NCBI GenBank assembly: GCA_963573315.1
Contig: CAUYJH010000030.1
Coordinates: 1-42,011 of the forward strand
Origin: Entomortierella parvispora
Taxonomy: Eukaryota; Mortierellomycota; Mortierellomycetes; Mortierellales; Mortierellaceae
Direction of reading: 5' to 3'
Length of the DNA stretch: 42,011 nt
In this document: one piece after another, positions 31,501 to 41,678 of the stretch
How the letters are laid out: each line of letters opens with the position of its first letter
Numbering within the stretch: position 1 is the first letter of the stretch
The notes under the pieces: generated by a model
Told to the model about the DNA's origin: nothing
What the model saw: the letters and a program-made list of their open reading frames with translations, nothing else
Database searches by the model: none
Made by a program: the position numbers and the translations under genes

Positions 31501-32272
31501 CGCCTCCACTGAATTTGGACCACCTTTTTTCTTGGCATTCTCAACAAGCGGGTCAAATTGCATGAGAATCTTGGACAATTCCTGCTTGGTCGCTTCCTCT
31601 TCCTGTTTAGCCTCCTCTTTATCCTCTGCGGAGGTGTCGCTCGAGATGGGTTCGCCGGTCATGACCTTGTTGTTATTGTCCTGAGCGTCCAAGATCGTAA
31701 CGTGCTTTTCAGTCGACGTGGTTCGTTTCAGTCTGCTCCTGAAAGCGTCAGAGATATATCAAGAGAGAGGAGAAGAGAGAGAGAGATAGAAAGAGTAGAT
31801 TCTGTCAGAGTGAGTTGAGAACAACCGTGCGAAAAGGAAAAAAAAAAAAAAAAAAAAAGAGAGGGCAACGCGTCCCTGCGCGCTCCTATTGCGGAGAATT
31901 TGAGGCGAGTTGTGTGATGGAGGTAGTTGCTCTCTTTCTGTTTTATGCCTTTGTTTCATACCCGATCGTAGTCATGGACGATTTACGGCGGGAGAGCCCT
32001 GGTGCCTGTGTATCGCCTTCGTTGCCAGAGGGGTTTGTCGTTGAATCAGGGGATCCAGGTGCAAAAGTAATAGATCCTTGAGGTGTCGTCAACTCGCGGT
32101 CACTTCCGCCTGTCTCTGACGTGTTTTTCTGCTTGCTCTTGTCCTCGGCCGAGGAGGATGCAGTTGCATTGGGCTGTCCACAGGCAGTCTCGACTCTATC
32201 GCCAAGATGTGCGTCCTGCATGGATTTCCCTAGCCGTTTCCAGTCTTCGTCTTCGTCGTCGAGGAGGGACAT
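28568..32272 (-). CDS. VPS9: Vps9-type Rab5 guanine nucleotide exchange factor with CUE domain (938 aa, 9 exons)
   Basis: Activates Rab5/Vps21 GTPases on endosomes; the CUE domain binds ubiquitin. Exons, minus strand: 32272-31962, 31738-31112, 31020-30948, 30851-30739, 30648-30503, 30396-30319, 30224-30116, 30032-28852, 28746-28568. All phases agree (2817 nt). Start MSLLDDEDEDWKRLG. Disordered N-terminus, then a helical bundle from about 290 (FDFHKFLEQMRQRS). The VPS9 domain spans about 385-517: KVICILNCCKFIF, GADTFLPILIYVVLRANPP, QYISRFRNPDKL, EAGYYLASLMGAISFIENL. D463 and Y504 have the same 41-residue spacing as the catalytic Asp and Tyr of Rabex-5. A Gln-rich linker leads to a CUE domain (about 839-880, LTDMFPSCEREVCDVI). 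This layout matches yeast Vps9, with longer linkers. T tracts in introns 1 and 8 serve as, or lie near, pyrimidine tracts. Confidence 0.93.
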
Positions 32273-32373
32273 TGGATGGAATGGAGGGGGGGACGAAAAA
32301 AGAAGAGGGGACTGATGGATGAAAGGAGAACAATTCGCTCCAGAGGAAAAGTGGCACGATTTTTGGAGTGAGG

Positions 32374-32415
<42 letters not shown>

Positions 32416-32618
32416 TCACGTGATGACTGGTCTTCGCTTCTGGGTCGGGGAACCTTCGAAGGAACATCAAGGCTGTTGGAAGATAAAGAAGGAAAGGATG
32501 GAGCGAACGAGAGAGAGGGGGTTTTTATGTACAGTACAATAGGCTAGTGCTCTAGACCTTACACTAATCTATGGTGAGTTTTTAGCTATTTTTTTTCTTT
32601 TCTTTTCTTTCTTCATCA
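32273..32618 (-). promoter_or_regulatory. VPS9 promoter / 3' end of the upstream gene
   Basis: 346 bp separate the 965-residue gene's stop from the VPS9 start on the same strand. It contains an uninterrupted A39 tract on the plus strand (32374-32412) followed directly by GAGTCACGTGATGACTGG, a TCACGTGA site. The homopolymer could exclude nucleosomes; this is inference. Confidence 0.45.
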
Positions 32619-35516
32619 TCACGACGAAAGAGGAGAAGGCGTCAAGCTGGCCGATGGGGAAGCTCTCGGTCCAGATGAAGATGAGGCAGAGGTGGAGGTA
32701 GGGGTAGGGACACAAATTTCGTCAGTCGAGGACATGACAATAAACCGACTGCTTCGCGTTGGACTCGCCGCCACGGGCACCGTCCTCTCGACCGTAAACA
32801 TCCGACCCGTCGCACTCTTCTTGACCACCACATCGCTGACAGACTCTGTCATTGTCCCCGAATGACTGCCTTCACGTACTAGGGCAGGTGTGCGCGTCAA
32901 AGGGAGAGAAGAGGAAGAGGAAAAGCGAGCTGAAGGAGGCCGCAAAGACTCTTGTGAATAACGACCGTTATCATCCAGGCTCCTCTCACAATGGAGATCG
33001 GCGCAGACACCAGATACTGTCAAGCTGCCAGAGTATCCTCCGCGAGGGTTTCGAGAGAAAGGATCCGTCCAAGATCCCCTATGTGCAGACCCGGGAACGC
33101 GTCTGGGTGGAAGCGAGGATGAAGGAGACGAAGCTGAATGGGTGGGCTCGATATGGGTCGCTGACAGGGATCGTTGACGGAAATAGGTAGACGAATGGTG
33201 GGCGTGATGGTGATGGCACATTCCAGAGCTGCTGCCCACACTGCTTGTGCTAGATACGCTGCTGCAGCTGAATCGGGGTCCATACGACGAGATCATAGAG
33301 TCATTCAGATCTTCCCCTTCCAAATCCAAGGAGGGATATACGCGATTCATTGTCTGGTGCTGAGCCAAAAGCAGCCCCTGGCTTCCTGATCCATGGCGTC
33401 GATCGCGAGAGGGCTCCCGGGCGTCCAATGGGTGAACGGTCGGCGACTCTAGTTGGAAGACTGGGCTATCCTGATGACGACGCGATCTTTGCGTCCCATA
33501 CGCGTTCAATTCCTCATCTTCCACATTTTCGTCTTCAACATCCACCTCGGAGGATATCCGTCCCTCCACATCCGTCCCATTCTTCTTGTCCCCTTCAATG
33601 ATTTGGATCGAGAGCTGTCGAAAGTTATTTCGGGCCGGGGTCGTGGAGACGCGAGGATGGCCAAAAGGGGGCAAGGATGATCCTGTACTAGCCATAGCCA
33701 ACGAATTCCCGGGCCCACCCCCTACAACACCGACTTGACTATTAGTACCACCATTACCGCTACCTCCTATCTTTGGATTGATGGAAGAGAACGATGCAAA
33801 CTGGAATAAAGCCGAGGATGTGGGCGGGGGGATGATTACTTGGGATCGTTTCGTGGACGAAGACGTGGTCGAGTGGATCGAGGAGCTGGAATGCGTCCGT
33901 TGATGGACCGGCTTGCAGGATCGAGGGATGGTGATGGGATTAGGACCCTGATCACTTAGTGATGAATTCATATCAGAAAGCATGGAGGATGGTAATTCAG
34001 GTCCCGTCGCGTATTTTCTTCTCACTTGTGATGGAGACGGAGACAGAGAAGGAGAAGGAGGGAGGGAGGCTGAAGGCGTACATGAGGAAGAGGAGGCAGA
34101 GGAGGAGCGGAGGGACGAAGAGTCGGGCAACACATTATTGGATACTGGGGTTGTGATCGGCGAGGCTGGTGACAGAGAAATGGAGGGCTTTGTGGACGAG
34201 AGTGTAGGGTGGGAGGTGGGAGGTGGGGTAGCCCGAGAGGAGGAACCAGGACCCTGGGGCGGCTGGGCATACTGCGTCGCCGAGATCGCTGAGACGGAGG
34301 AAGACGTACTCAGCGTTCTTGTCCTCGCAGACGTGCCTGCACAAGGAGAGGCCGACTCGATTGTGAACCGACCGCGCGTTGTGGTCAAGGTCGCTGTGGA
34401 GGATGTGGACGAGGATGGACGCGTTATTGTGCTCGCGGGCTCTGCTGGTGTAGAGACGTTAGCGTGGTCATCACCGTCATCAGGGACTGTAGCCCCGGAG
34501 GCAGCCGAGTCCAACGGGCTGATGGCGCCGCTAGCGCTGCTTTTAAGGGACTCCTTTACGGGGGCAATGGAGGACAGGAGCGCAGCAGAAGAAAGGGTCC
34601 TAGGCTTGTTCTTCTGAAAGGCGTCTCTGGCATCGTCGCCGAGGGCGAGCTCACAGGCAGAGCCCCTTCGCGAGAGCGCCTTGGTGCTGATACTGTTGCT
34701 GTTACTGCTGTCAATGGTTGTCCTATTCCTGTATTTTCGGTTCTCATCGTTATTGCTCCTCTCTCGCGCGCTCCTTAGTCCGAGTCCCGGAAAAGCTGCC
34801 GGCTGTGGTCGTGGGTATGGGTCTTCGTCCTGCCAAGTGACTCTGGGCAAAGTCGCGTAATGGGATGCAGTCGACCGCTCTGTGCGCGTCAACTTCTGGA
34901 GGACACTCTCCAGCCAGGCCGAGGGTAACATAGAGGGAAGCGCGCCCTCGTCCTCATCTGCTGCATGCTCCATCACATTGCGTGATGACCTCGTCGATGC
35001 AATCGGTACTGCGGCCGATTTTGTAGTAGAGCTTTGTTGACGAGGAGTCGTTGCTGGGACTTGGGCGCGAGGCTGGGAGAGGGTGAATCCTTGAACAGGC
35101 GTTGCCTTTGGTAGCGACAGAGTCCAAGCCGAGGGCAAGATCGAGCGCCGCTGTTGCTCTTTGGGTCGGAAGGTCTGCTGGGACAGCGCCACATCGTTGG
35201 CTGCTAGCTTGCTTTCATGGTCACTGGTGCTGGCGCGTCCAGGTTTGTGAGCGGCCAAAAGCTGGCTAAGGATAGACTGACCTGATCGTGATCGAAAGGA
35301 TAGGGACGAGCCGATGGGCAGGGAAAGCGTGCTGTCGGTCAATTGCTGCAAGCCAGGTGTTTTGAGGGATAGGACAGGTGTCGTGGGTGCGAGCGCGGGC
35401 GAGGTTGAAGGCGTGGGATAGGGATAGGAGGAATCATTCAAGGTTGCTGCTACTGGCGATGTTGGTGTTGTTGTTGTTGGTGTTGTTGTTGCTGCTGTTG
35501 TTTTGGTGCGTGGCAT
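32619..35516 (-). CDS. Large disordered Ser/Thr/Pro-rich protein, unknown function (965 aa)
   Basis: Single open frame with strong, consistent coding character, but no domain I recognise. The start MPRTKTT is followed by Thr repeats. Throughout there are Ser, Thr and Pro runs. A few segments look less random and may be short linear motifs: LPSAWLESVLQKLTRTE (about residues 195-212), RRKYATGPELPSSMLSDMNS (about 490), FRQLSIQIIEGDKK, a CHHHHAHH histidine cluster, and VVVKKSATGRMFTVERTV near the C-terminus. Many RxxS/T and S/T-P sites suggest a phosphoregulated scaffold or regulator, which is inference. CT-rich sequence on its sense strand lies upstream (36090-36170). A reading on the opposite strand (33982-34617) is a low-complexity mirror of this frame. 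Confidence 0.7.
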   Translation of the reverse strand: MPRTKTTAATTTPTTTTPTSPVAATLNDSSYPYPTPSTSPALAPTTPVLSLKTPGLQQLTDSTLSLPIGSSLSFRSRSGQSILSQLLAAHKPGRASTSDHESKLAANDVALSQQTFRPKEQQRRSILPSAWTLSLPKATPVQGFTLSQPRAQVPATTPRQQSSTTKSAAVPIASTRSSRNVMEHAADEDEGALPSMLPSAWLESVLQKLTRTERSTASHYATLPRVTWQDEDPYPRPQPAAFPGLGLRSARERSNNDENRKYRNRTTIDSSNSNSISTKALSRRGSACELALGDDARDAFQKNKPRTLSSAALLSSIAPVKESLKSSASGAISPLDSAASGATVPDDGDDHANVSTPAEPASTITRPSSSTSSTATLTTTRGRFTIESASPCAGTSARTRTLSTSSSVSAISATQYAQPPQGPGSSSRATPPPTSHPTLSSTKPSISLSPASPITTPVSNNVLPDSSSLRSSSASSSSCTPSASLPPSPSLSPSPSQVRRKYATGPELPSSMLSDMNSSLSDQGPNPITIPRSCKPVHQRTHSSSSIHSTTSSSTKRSQVIIPPPTSSALFQFASFSSINPKIGGSGNGGTNSQVGVVGGGPGNSLAMASTGSSLPPFGHPRVSTTPARNNFRQLSIQIIEGDKKNGTDVEGRISSEVDVEDENVEDEELNAYGTQRSRRHQDSPVFQLESPTVHPLDAREPSRDRRHGSGSQGLLLAQHQTMNRVYPSLDLEGEDLNDSMISSYGPRFSCSSVSSTSSVGSSSGMCHHHHAHHSSTYFRQRSLSATHIEPTHSASSPSSSLPPRRVPGSAHRGSWTDPFSRNPRGGYSGSLTVSGVCADLHCERSLDDNGRYSQESLRPPSARFSSSSSLPLTRTPALVREGSHSGTMTESVSDVVVKKSATGRMFTVERTVPVAASPTRSSRFIVMSSTDEICVPTPTSTSASSSSGPRASPSASLTPSPLSS

Positions 35517-36101
35517 GGCGTGGCAAAGGTCAGGGGTGGAGAAACGAAACCAAAAACCATTAATCCTTCTTTTGGCTCAGTTTCTGGTTGCTTGTCGCTG
35601 TCGGGAGAGGGCGGAGGAACAGAAGGGAGAAAAAGGAAAAGGGAGGGAAGAGGGACGGTGTTGGGTACAATACAGCGATGGCGGTGGTGCCGATGGTGAC
35701 AGGATGATGGTCCTTGGTTCTGGGGCGTTCTCCGTTGTCTGCGATGCCTTTTGAGGAGAGAAGGAGGAGGAAGAGGAAGCGGAGGAGAGGAGGAGGAGAG
35801 GGAGGATCGCTATCGGTTCTCTCTTCTTTGTATTCACTCCTGGAGGGAATTTGCTGATGATGAGTGATGGCAGTTGCAACAAGAAGGGTCCTTGGAGAGT
35901 TGCAGGCTGAGGTGCTTCAGAGAGAGAGCAAGCACAGGGGACACAATTGATCGCAGTTGGAGAGAGGATGGCTGGATAGAGGCGCCCATAAAGAATCGAG
36001 TTTTATCTGCTGGTAAAGATGGCTGTGGAGAAAGGGGAGGGGACGTATCGTCGGTGTTTGTTCGGCAGACTCTTTAATGATGAGGATACGGAAAGGGGGG
36101 A

Positions 36102-36151
<50 letters not shown>

Positions 36152-38078
36152 GAGAGAGAGAGAGAGAGTGTGTGTGTGTGTACGACCTGTGAAGAAAGAG
36201 AGTGAAAGAGAAAAGAAGAACGAGGGTGAATAGGAGATTAATGGATTGCTGTGAGATGAATGTGGGGACAGAGGAGGATTCTTGAGAGTGTGCAACGGTT
36301 TGCGAGCAGAAGTGAAGGGGTGGAGGGTTCAAGCGAGAGGAAACGCAGGGGGTGGAGGAGAAGTGGTTTACCTTTGTGAGTGTCTGCACAGTTGGCGACA
36401 GAAAGAGAGCGAGAGAGGAAGGTCAAGATAACGAGGGCGAGAGAAACTGAGGTGGAGAGGATTGAGGGAAGAAAAGAAGATGGTCAAGAGAAAGAAGAGA
36501 AAGAGGAAGAAGACGGGAGAAGGAAGGGAACAATGCGAAAGATGCAGAAGGGGGGTGACAGCAAACGAAGCGGAAAATGACCCAAGGTTGGTTGGGTGGG
36601 ATGGTTTTGGAGGGGATGCATTGAGGAAACAAACACCCCTGGAGACAACCGTGAGCATGCCGTCTTTTGCTCCAAGCCCCAATGCCAATGCACGTTTCGT
36701 TGGTGCTCTCGCGGCCTCTCCTGTTCTTGTGTCCTCTGTACAACAACAAACAATCAAATATCCTTACAATACAACCTTGCTGTTCTCGCAACCTTGCGTT
36801 TGCCTTGCCCTGACACAGATGATGCGATGAGCAGTCAGCGGAAAAAGATTGGCAAAGGGTGCATGCTTGGGGGGAGGGGATGAGTGCGTGTTTGCCACGC
36901 CATTACACACGCTCACTGCAAACACAAAGAAGGTTGGAAGGCACACGCCCATTCGTCAATCTCGTTTCTTTTTCTTTTGTAGTTTCTCTTTTGTTACCTT
37001 CTGCTGCGAATCTCCTTGGGTCGTGCCTCACCCATGGCCATTCTTCTGGAACCAGACAAGAGCATGCACCATGGTAAGAAAAGAGCTGAGAACAGCTCTC
37101 TCTGTTTGGACACATGATGTCCTGAAATCGCATAAAAGAGAAACCTCCAAACAAGCTGAACTGACTGGAGCGGCGCAACAATCATCCTTCCTATTTCAAT
37201 GGATATCGATATCGTATCATTCCGTATCATTCTCGCACCAAGTTGGCAGATGATAGCAATGCACTTTTCATATGTCGAGTCATCCCCCCAACCCCCAACC
37301 CCCTTTGACAGCACCTCGGGAATAAAAAAAAAATCTTCCTTTGATCATGTCGACTGCATGAGAAAGAGTCAAGGGTCGAGGAGCTCGTTAGTACGACCAC
37401 AAGGCTATGCTGCTTTCCTCTGGCTGTGCCTGGAATGACGATGACGATGGTTTTGGTTGTCAGCTTGTCCCCAAGGTGGAACTCAAAAAAAAAAAAAAAA
37501 GTAGATCCCCACCCCACGCGGATGACGAACTTTGTCTGGGCGAGCGAGAGGAAGCGTAGATCTTCCTTTCTTCCCGTACCAAATGAGACAAGCGTTGTTT
37601 TTGTAACGTGTGGCAGAGAGGATCCAATGGACCCTGCTTTATGATGCTGATACTACTCGGCACTTGTTTGCTCGATCGATTGTGTTGTTCCTGTGGGCGC
37701 GCGTGGAAGGTGATCGTCAAGGAAGGTGATCACGACCATGGCTCACATCGCTCAATGGCTTTTTCATCTTTCCACCCCCAATCTGCCCATCGGCTCTGTC
37801 GACTGATCCAGCTCATTTTACAGTGGAGAGATCGGTCCTTTCTCGCTCCCAGCGCCTCTTGCTTATTATTTTTAGCTGCAATTGGGGAGAGCCAAGTGCA
37901 ATGCATACACCATTGTGTTGTGAGCACATGGCACCCCATGGACGGGTGTTGCCCAGTGAGTACTAACAGTGCATGCATATTGCATGCAGGAATAGACATG
38001 CTGTCACCCAATGAAGTTGGTTTGAAGATCACAAGAAGAGAACAAGACAGAGCGACGAGGAGTAGGAAATGTGTGTGT

Positions 38079-38121
<43 letters not shown>

Positions 38122-39118
38122 GGAGGTTGGCACCAACATGTACTGGAAGACTGAGACGTGACATCAAATGCCACGCGTCTCTTTGTCCCCCATGCCAAAG
38201 TCATGGCCCAAAGCAATGCCGGGCTGCCATTGGGTGCACGAAGATCCAGAGTGACGGGTTCCCTGTTGGTTGTTCTTTCTCCACAAATACGTAATGAACA
38301 TGTATTATACGTAGAACACATTCATGTATAGGTCTACCGGACGAGGCATACAGCAGAAAGCGAGGTCCATCATATGATGCTCTCGTTCGCCCTGCCAACG
38401 GGACGGGAATGGTCACCCCCGGATTCTTCCTCTTTAAGAAGAGGGGGGAGACTGCCATTGGTCAAGACGAGATAGTGTCCGCGTGTCAACCTACAAAGTA
38501 CAAAGGGACGGGCTTGCAGTCTAGGGAGACACTCACACACACAAAAAAAAAGACCTCCTTGAGTTAGCCCGATCTCTCTCCACTCGAGTCAGATCCACAC
38601 GTGAAGACCGTTAAACATCGCCGCACAATGTGCACACACAGAAACAAACTTTTAGCTCGAAGGGAAACGCGTTGCATTTGGATTAGGTAGAGTTTTCTTG
38701 CTTCCGTTCTTTCCTGTCTTGCTGCCGGCATTGCATCCAAAAAAGCGCGTCCCGACCGTCTCTTCTTCCGCTCTTCATTGTTGTCAAGGTAGAACGACAA
38801 AAAAAAAGAAAAAAGAGGCGATCTCTGCGTCCAGGGCGAGCCCGGATCGCGCGCGCACTGGGTGCGTCCTATTCGCGGAGACTGGGAATGACCCAGCTGT
38901 CGTTGCATGGTGAGACAGACACTCACGCGTGCCCTCTTTCCTTCTGTCTCTGCCTGATAAAAATGCCAGGTCAGATCCTACTTTGCTCCCTCTCTTTCTT
39001 TCCCTTCTTCTTTAAAACATATCCTCATCCACTCCAGTCTCTTGAACTCCCTTCATACCTTTCTTCCTTCCTTTTAACACCCAACACCCAACACCCTCCC
39101 TCACCCCTATCAGTGCAA
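35517..39118. other. 3.6-kb divergent intergenic region with GA/CT microsatellites
   Basis: Separates two divergent genes of unknown function. GA repeats at 36108-36168 and 38083-38120, general GA richness 35595-36540 (CT-rich on the sense strand of the 965-residue gene), and a CT-rich run at 38985-39115 upstream of the plus-strand gene. A plus-strand TACTAAC lies at 37961-37967 with CAG 22 nt later, and TGCATGCA occurs twice (37970-37977, 37981-37988). CACGTG occurs at 38598-38603. No protein gene is recognised on either strand. Confidence 0.4.
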
Positions 39119-40315
39119 ATGCCTTCCGCTCTTCGCACCGTCTCCATGGCTCTGCCTAGAGTCTCCATGGCCCGTATCCCCCTCGTCGCCTTTGTGAACA
39201 CCCATGTTCCTCATGCCAACAGCGCCCATCCGAGCGGATATTCCTCAATGTCCAAAAAGTCCCCGACCTCTCCTTCTCCCTCGTCGTCGTCGTCGTCAAA
39301 CTCCTGGTCCAATGCAGCCAAGAAGGCGGCCGAGAAACTCGAACACTCTGCAAAGTCCCTGTCGAGCACCAAGGAGGACCACATCCGTGAGGTAAAGCAA
39401 TACGACAACCCTGAAGATGAAGTTATGATGAACTTGGGTCTGGCCATGAGTTGCAACAACCATCATCAGGAGTCAAACCGGGACCGAACACAAAAACATC
39501 ATCCGCATCATCGTGGCAAGGTCGCGGCGACGGCCCCACCGGGAACTTTCTCGCAGGGTTCGACCTTTGAGCAAAGTTTGGTGAGCCAGGTTCAAGCCGA
39601 TGTGTTGCATCCGTCGGTGAAGAACAAGGAGCATGAACAGGAGCTGGTATCAACCCTTTGCCAGCAATTGAAGGTTAGGGAACTTTTCTCTCTATACAGC
39701 TGAGATCCTATTTTAGTGCTTCTGTGTCTCTTGTCCAACCAACACGCCACCAACCACCTTCATCATCATGACGAATGGAGGGAAAGAGGAAATGAGGCAT
39801 TTGTGGGAGAAACTGATAGAGAACGATACGAGAGGATGGAAAGAGTGAATGGGGGGCGTATTTCCCTCCCAACTCATCACTTCCCACCCTTCTGTCCTCC
39901 CTCGCTCAGACCCCTCTTCTCGCTCCACCTCTCCCCCTTGAGCTAAGGCAGCATCCACCAAAAAAAAAAAAAAAAAAAAAAAAAAACACCAAAAAAAACC
40001 TCGGGATCCTGGATGCACAGCTGCGCGGGACCCCCTGTATTCTTTCTTTTTTCTCGCTCTTCTATCTCTTCTATCGAGTTCACTTTGACTGACTGATCCG
40101 CTGCTTGTGTTTTCCTCCCCTCTCTCTCTCCTTCCTTCCAGGAAGCGAGATCCTCTACCAGCAACATGAGCCAGCATGCTTCAGATGCCATCCGCATGGT
40201 CGAGTCCCATAGTGTGCTCAAGCAGGACAACGCTCCCATCCACTCCCTTAACGGGGAGGACTACGGCAGCAAATCTGCGACATCGACCCACAACCGCAAC
40301 CACAAGACAAAGTAG
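39119..40315 (+). CDS. Unknown basic/low-complexity protein (242 aa, 2 exons)
   Basis: Exons 39119-39673 and 40142-40315; intron 39674-40141 (468 nt), donor AAG|GTTAGG, acceptor CTTCCTTCCAG, phase 0. The N-terminal 30 residues (MPSALRTVSMALPRVSMARI...) lack acidic residues and carry three Arg in an amphipathic pattern, so mitochondrial targeting is possible. Then follow a Ser-rich segment, a helical Ala/Lys/Glu stretch (NAAKKAAEKLEHSAKSL), a His-rich patch and a C-terminus ending NRNHKTK. No domain recognised. The ATG at 39119 follows a CT-rich 5' region. The intron carries an A26 tract on the sense strand (39961-39986), which is unusual for a spliced intron. Without the intron the frame stops after nine or so extra codons at 39703. 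Confidence 0.65.
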
Positions 40316-41171
40316 AGAATGAACAGGTTTCCTGTTTTTCTCTTTGCCAAGTTTCCCGCCAAAAAAAAAAAAAAAAAAAAAAATCTCCGAAAAACAGAAG
40401 CAAAAAAAAAAAACCACCCCCCCCTCCTTCCAAATGTAAATAGCTTCGTTCCCCATCCCTCTCACCAGCATCCGCTGCCGTAGTTCTCTCTCCCCTCTTC
40501 TGTTGTATATAAAAAAGAGCAAAAGCGTAGTTTTGGTGAAGACAATGAAGAGATTTATTTCGTAGGGATCGAGGTGACAGAGCCACCCACCGCCCGTCCG
40601 TTGAGATGAGCCATTCACACTGTCGCCCTTGTCTTAAAGAAACCCTGCATGTGTTCCAGTCGATAGAAAAACAATCCTCTGGGTCGTCGAGACACCTTTG
40701 ATTCCATTGCGTCATGAGAGTTGTAGCTGCCAATACTTTTTCCCACGACACGAACGATTCCAAACGCACCATTTCCGCCATGACTGCCAAGGGGATTTCC
40801 CTGACTCCAAGGATCTCCTTTCGTCTATTTCTACACTTTGTACCATATTCAGCTTGCCAACACCTAGAGTACGCTACACCAGCTAGGAAAAGTGGCGAAC
40901 ACATTGCTTTCCTCTTGCTAGTCAAGTCGGACGCAACGGGTTTAAACAGAGAATGGGCGGTAGTAGTGCCGGCGGCCTTGTTGCTGCCTCTGATCACCAA
41001 TGAATTGTTATTCTTGTCGTTCCTGTTGATTTTGATTTTAATATTGTTTTTGATTTGGTTGTTGTATCCCTGGATGAGAATTCTCCATCTCAGGCTCGAC
41101 CCCAAGGATGTCGAATCCTTGCAGTCGTTCTTGTCGTTGAATCCATACACGCCTTCGTTTCCTACGCAAAG
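40316..41171. other. Convergent 3' region
   Basis: 3' UTRs of the 242-residue gene and the PRL phosphatase. A tracts at 40362-40383 and 40401-40413. A long minus-strand open frame across it begins with Asn/Lys/Ile-rich sequence and has no coding appearance; it is more likely UTR. Confidence 0.45.
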
Positions 41172-41678
41172 TCAAGCCTTGGTGAGCCGGAACATCTTGC
41201 TGAGTCCGTTCTTGACAGTGTTGCCTCCCTCGGAGCCCGAGGATCCCAAGACATGTCCGAGAGGATGCTTCAAGACCTTGCCACGCTTGTATCCATCAAT
41301 ATACTGGATCTGGTTGTTGTTGAAGCATCCGCGACGGCGACGACGAATGAATTCCACAGTGTCGAGGTTGGCCATTCCAAGTTCAATCATGGCTAGAGCT
41401 ACCAGGATGGGTGCACGGCCAAGTCCAGCTACGCAGTGGACGGCGATTGTGGGTGGAACAAAGGAAGGGCTGTCCTCATCCTCGGAGGCGGAGGAGGAGC
41501 ACGATGAGGAAGGGGAAGGAGAGTTGGCGCGAGAGCGAGAGTGGGTACGAGAGCGGGAGTTGGCGCGAGAGCGGGAGTTGGCGCGAGAGCGAGAGCCCCC
41601 CGAGTTGTTGGATGGACGTCGGCGGACGATGCGACTGTCGACGAGCTGGAGCCAGTTCTTGATAACAGAAGTGGGAGG
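41172..41678 (-). CDS. PRL (PTP4A)-type phosphatase, C-terminal exon, partial (168 aa seen)
   Basis: Cysteine-based phosphatase of the PRL family. The exon starts at acceptor ACTACTAG|CCTCCC (phase 0) with [14 protein letters not shown], equivalent to the helix before the catalytic loop. The P-loop [10 protein letters not shown] has catalytic Cys at 41433-41435 and Arg at 41415-41417; alanine after the Arg, where other PTPs have Ser/Thr, is typical of PRLs. [21 protein letters not shown] is the conserved block after the loop. About 50 residues of Arg-Ser-rich repeat plus a Ser/acidic stretch are inserted between helix and P-loop, where animal PRLs have a short turn. The C-terminus ([16 protein letters not shown]) lacks a CaaX box. 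Upstream exons with the general-acid Asp were not found and should lie beyond 42011. Confidence 0.88.
   Translation of the reverse strand, partial: PPTSVIKNWLQLVDSRIVRRRPSNNSGGSRSRANSRSRANSRSRTHSRSRANSPSPSSSCSSSASEDEDSPSFVPPTIAVHCVAGLGRAPILVALAMIELGMANLDTVEFIRRRRRGCFNNNQIQYIDGYKRGKVLKHPLGHVLGSSGSEGGNTVKNGLSKMFRLTKA
41522..41599 (-). repeat. In-frame tandem repeat encoding [13 protein letters not shown]-type units
   Basis: About four copies of an 18-bp unit (plus strand GCGAGAGCGGGAGTTG-like). On the minus strand it encodes Ser-Arg-Ser-Arg-Ala/Thr-Asn/His repeats within the PRL phosphatase exon. Confidence 0.8.

Noticed and set aside
31681-31692. Start of the VPS9 protein at an internal TTG near MDAQDNNN
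   Set aside because: Upstream exon 32272-31962 joins in frame across a good GTATGA/CAG intron and supplies a proper ATG.
33982-34617. 211-codon plus-strand open frame
   Set aside because: Glu/Gly-rich low complexity generated by the complement of Ser/Pro-rich codons in the 965-residue gene.
36108-36168. Possible CRISPR or tandem gene array in the GA-rich repeats
   Set aside because: Simple dinucleotide microsatellite with no spacer structure; the genome is eukaryotic.
37608-38294. 228-codon plus-strand open frame
   Set aside because: Includes a translated GA microsatellite (Arg-Glu repeats) and otherwise random composition; no recognisable motif.
40248-41150. 300-codon minus-strand open frame downstream of the PRL phosphatase
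   Set aside because: Asn/Lys/Ile-rich start and homopolymer-derived Phe runs; more likely phosphatase 3' UTR and complement of the neighbouring gene's last exon.
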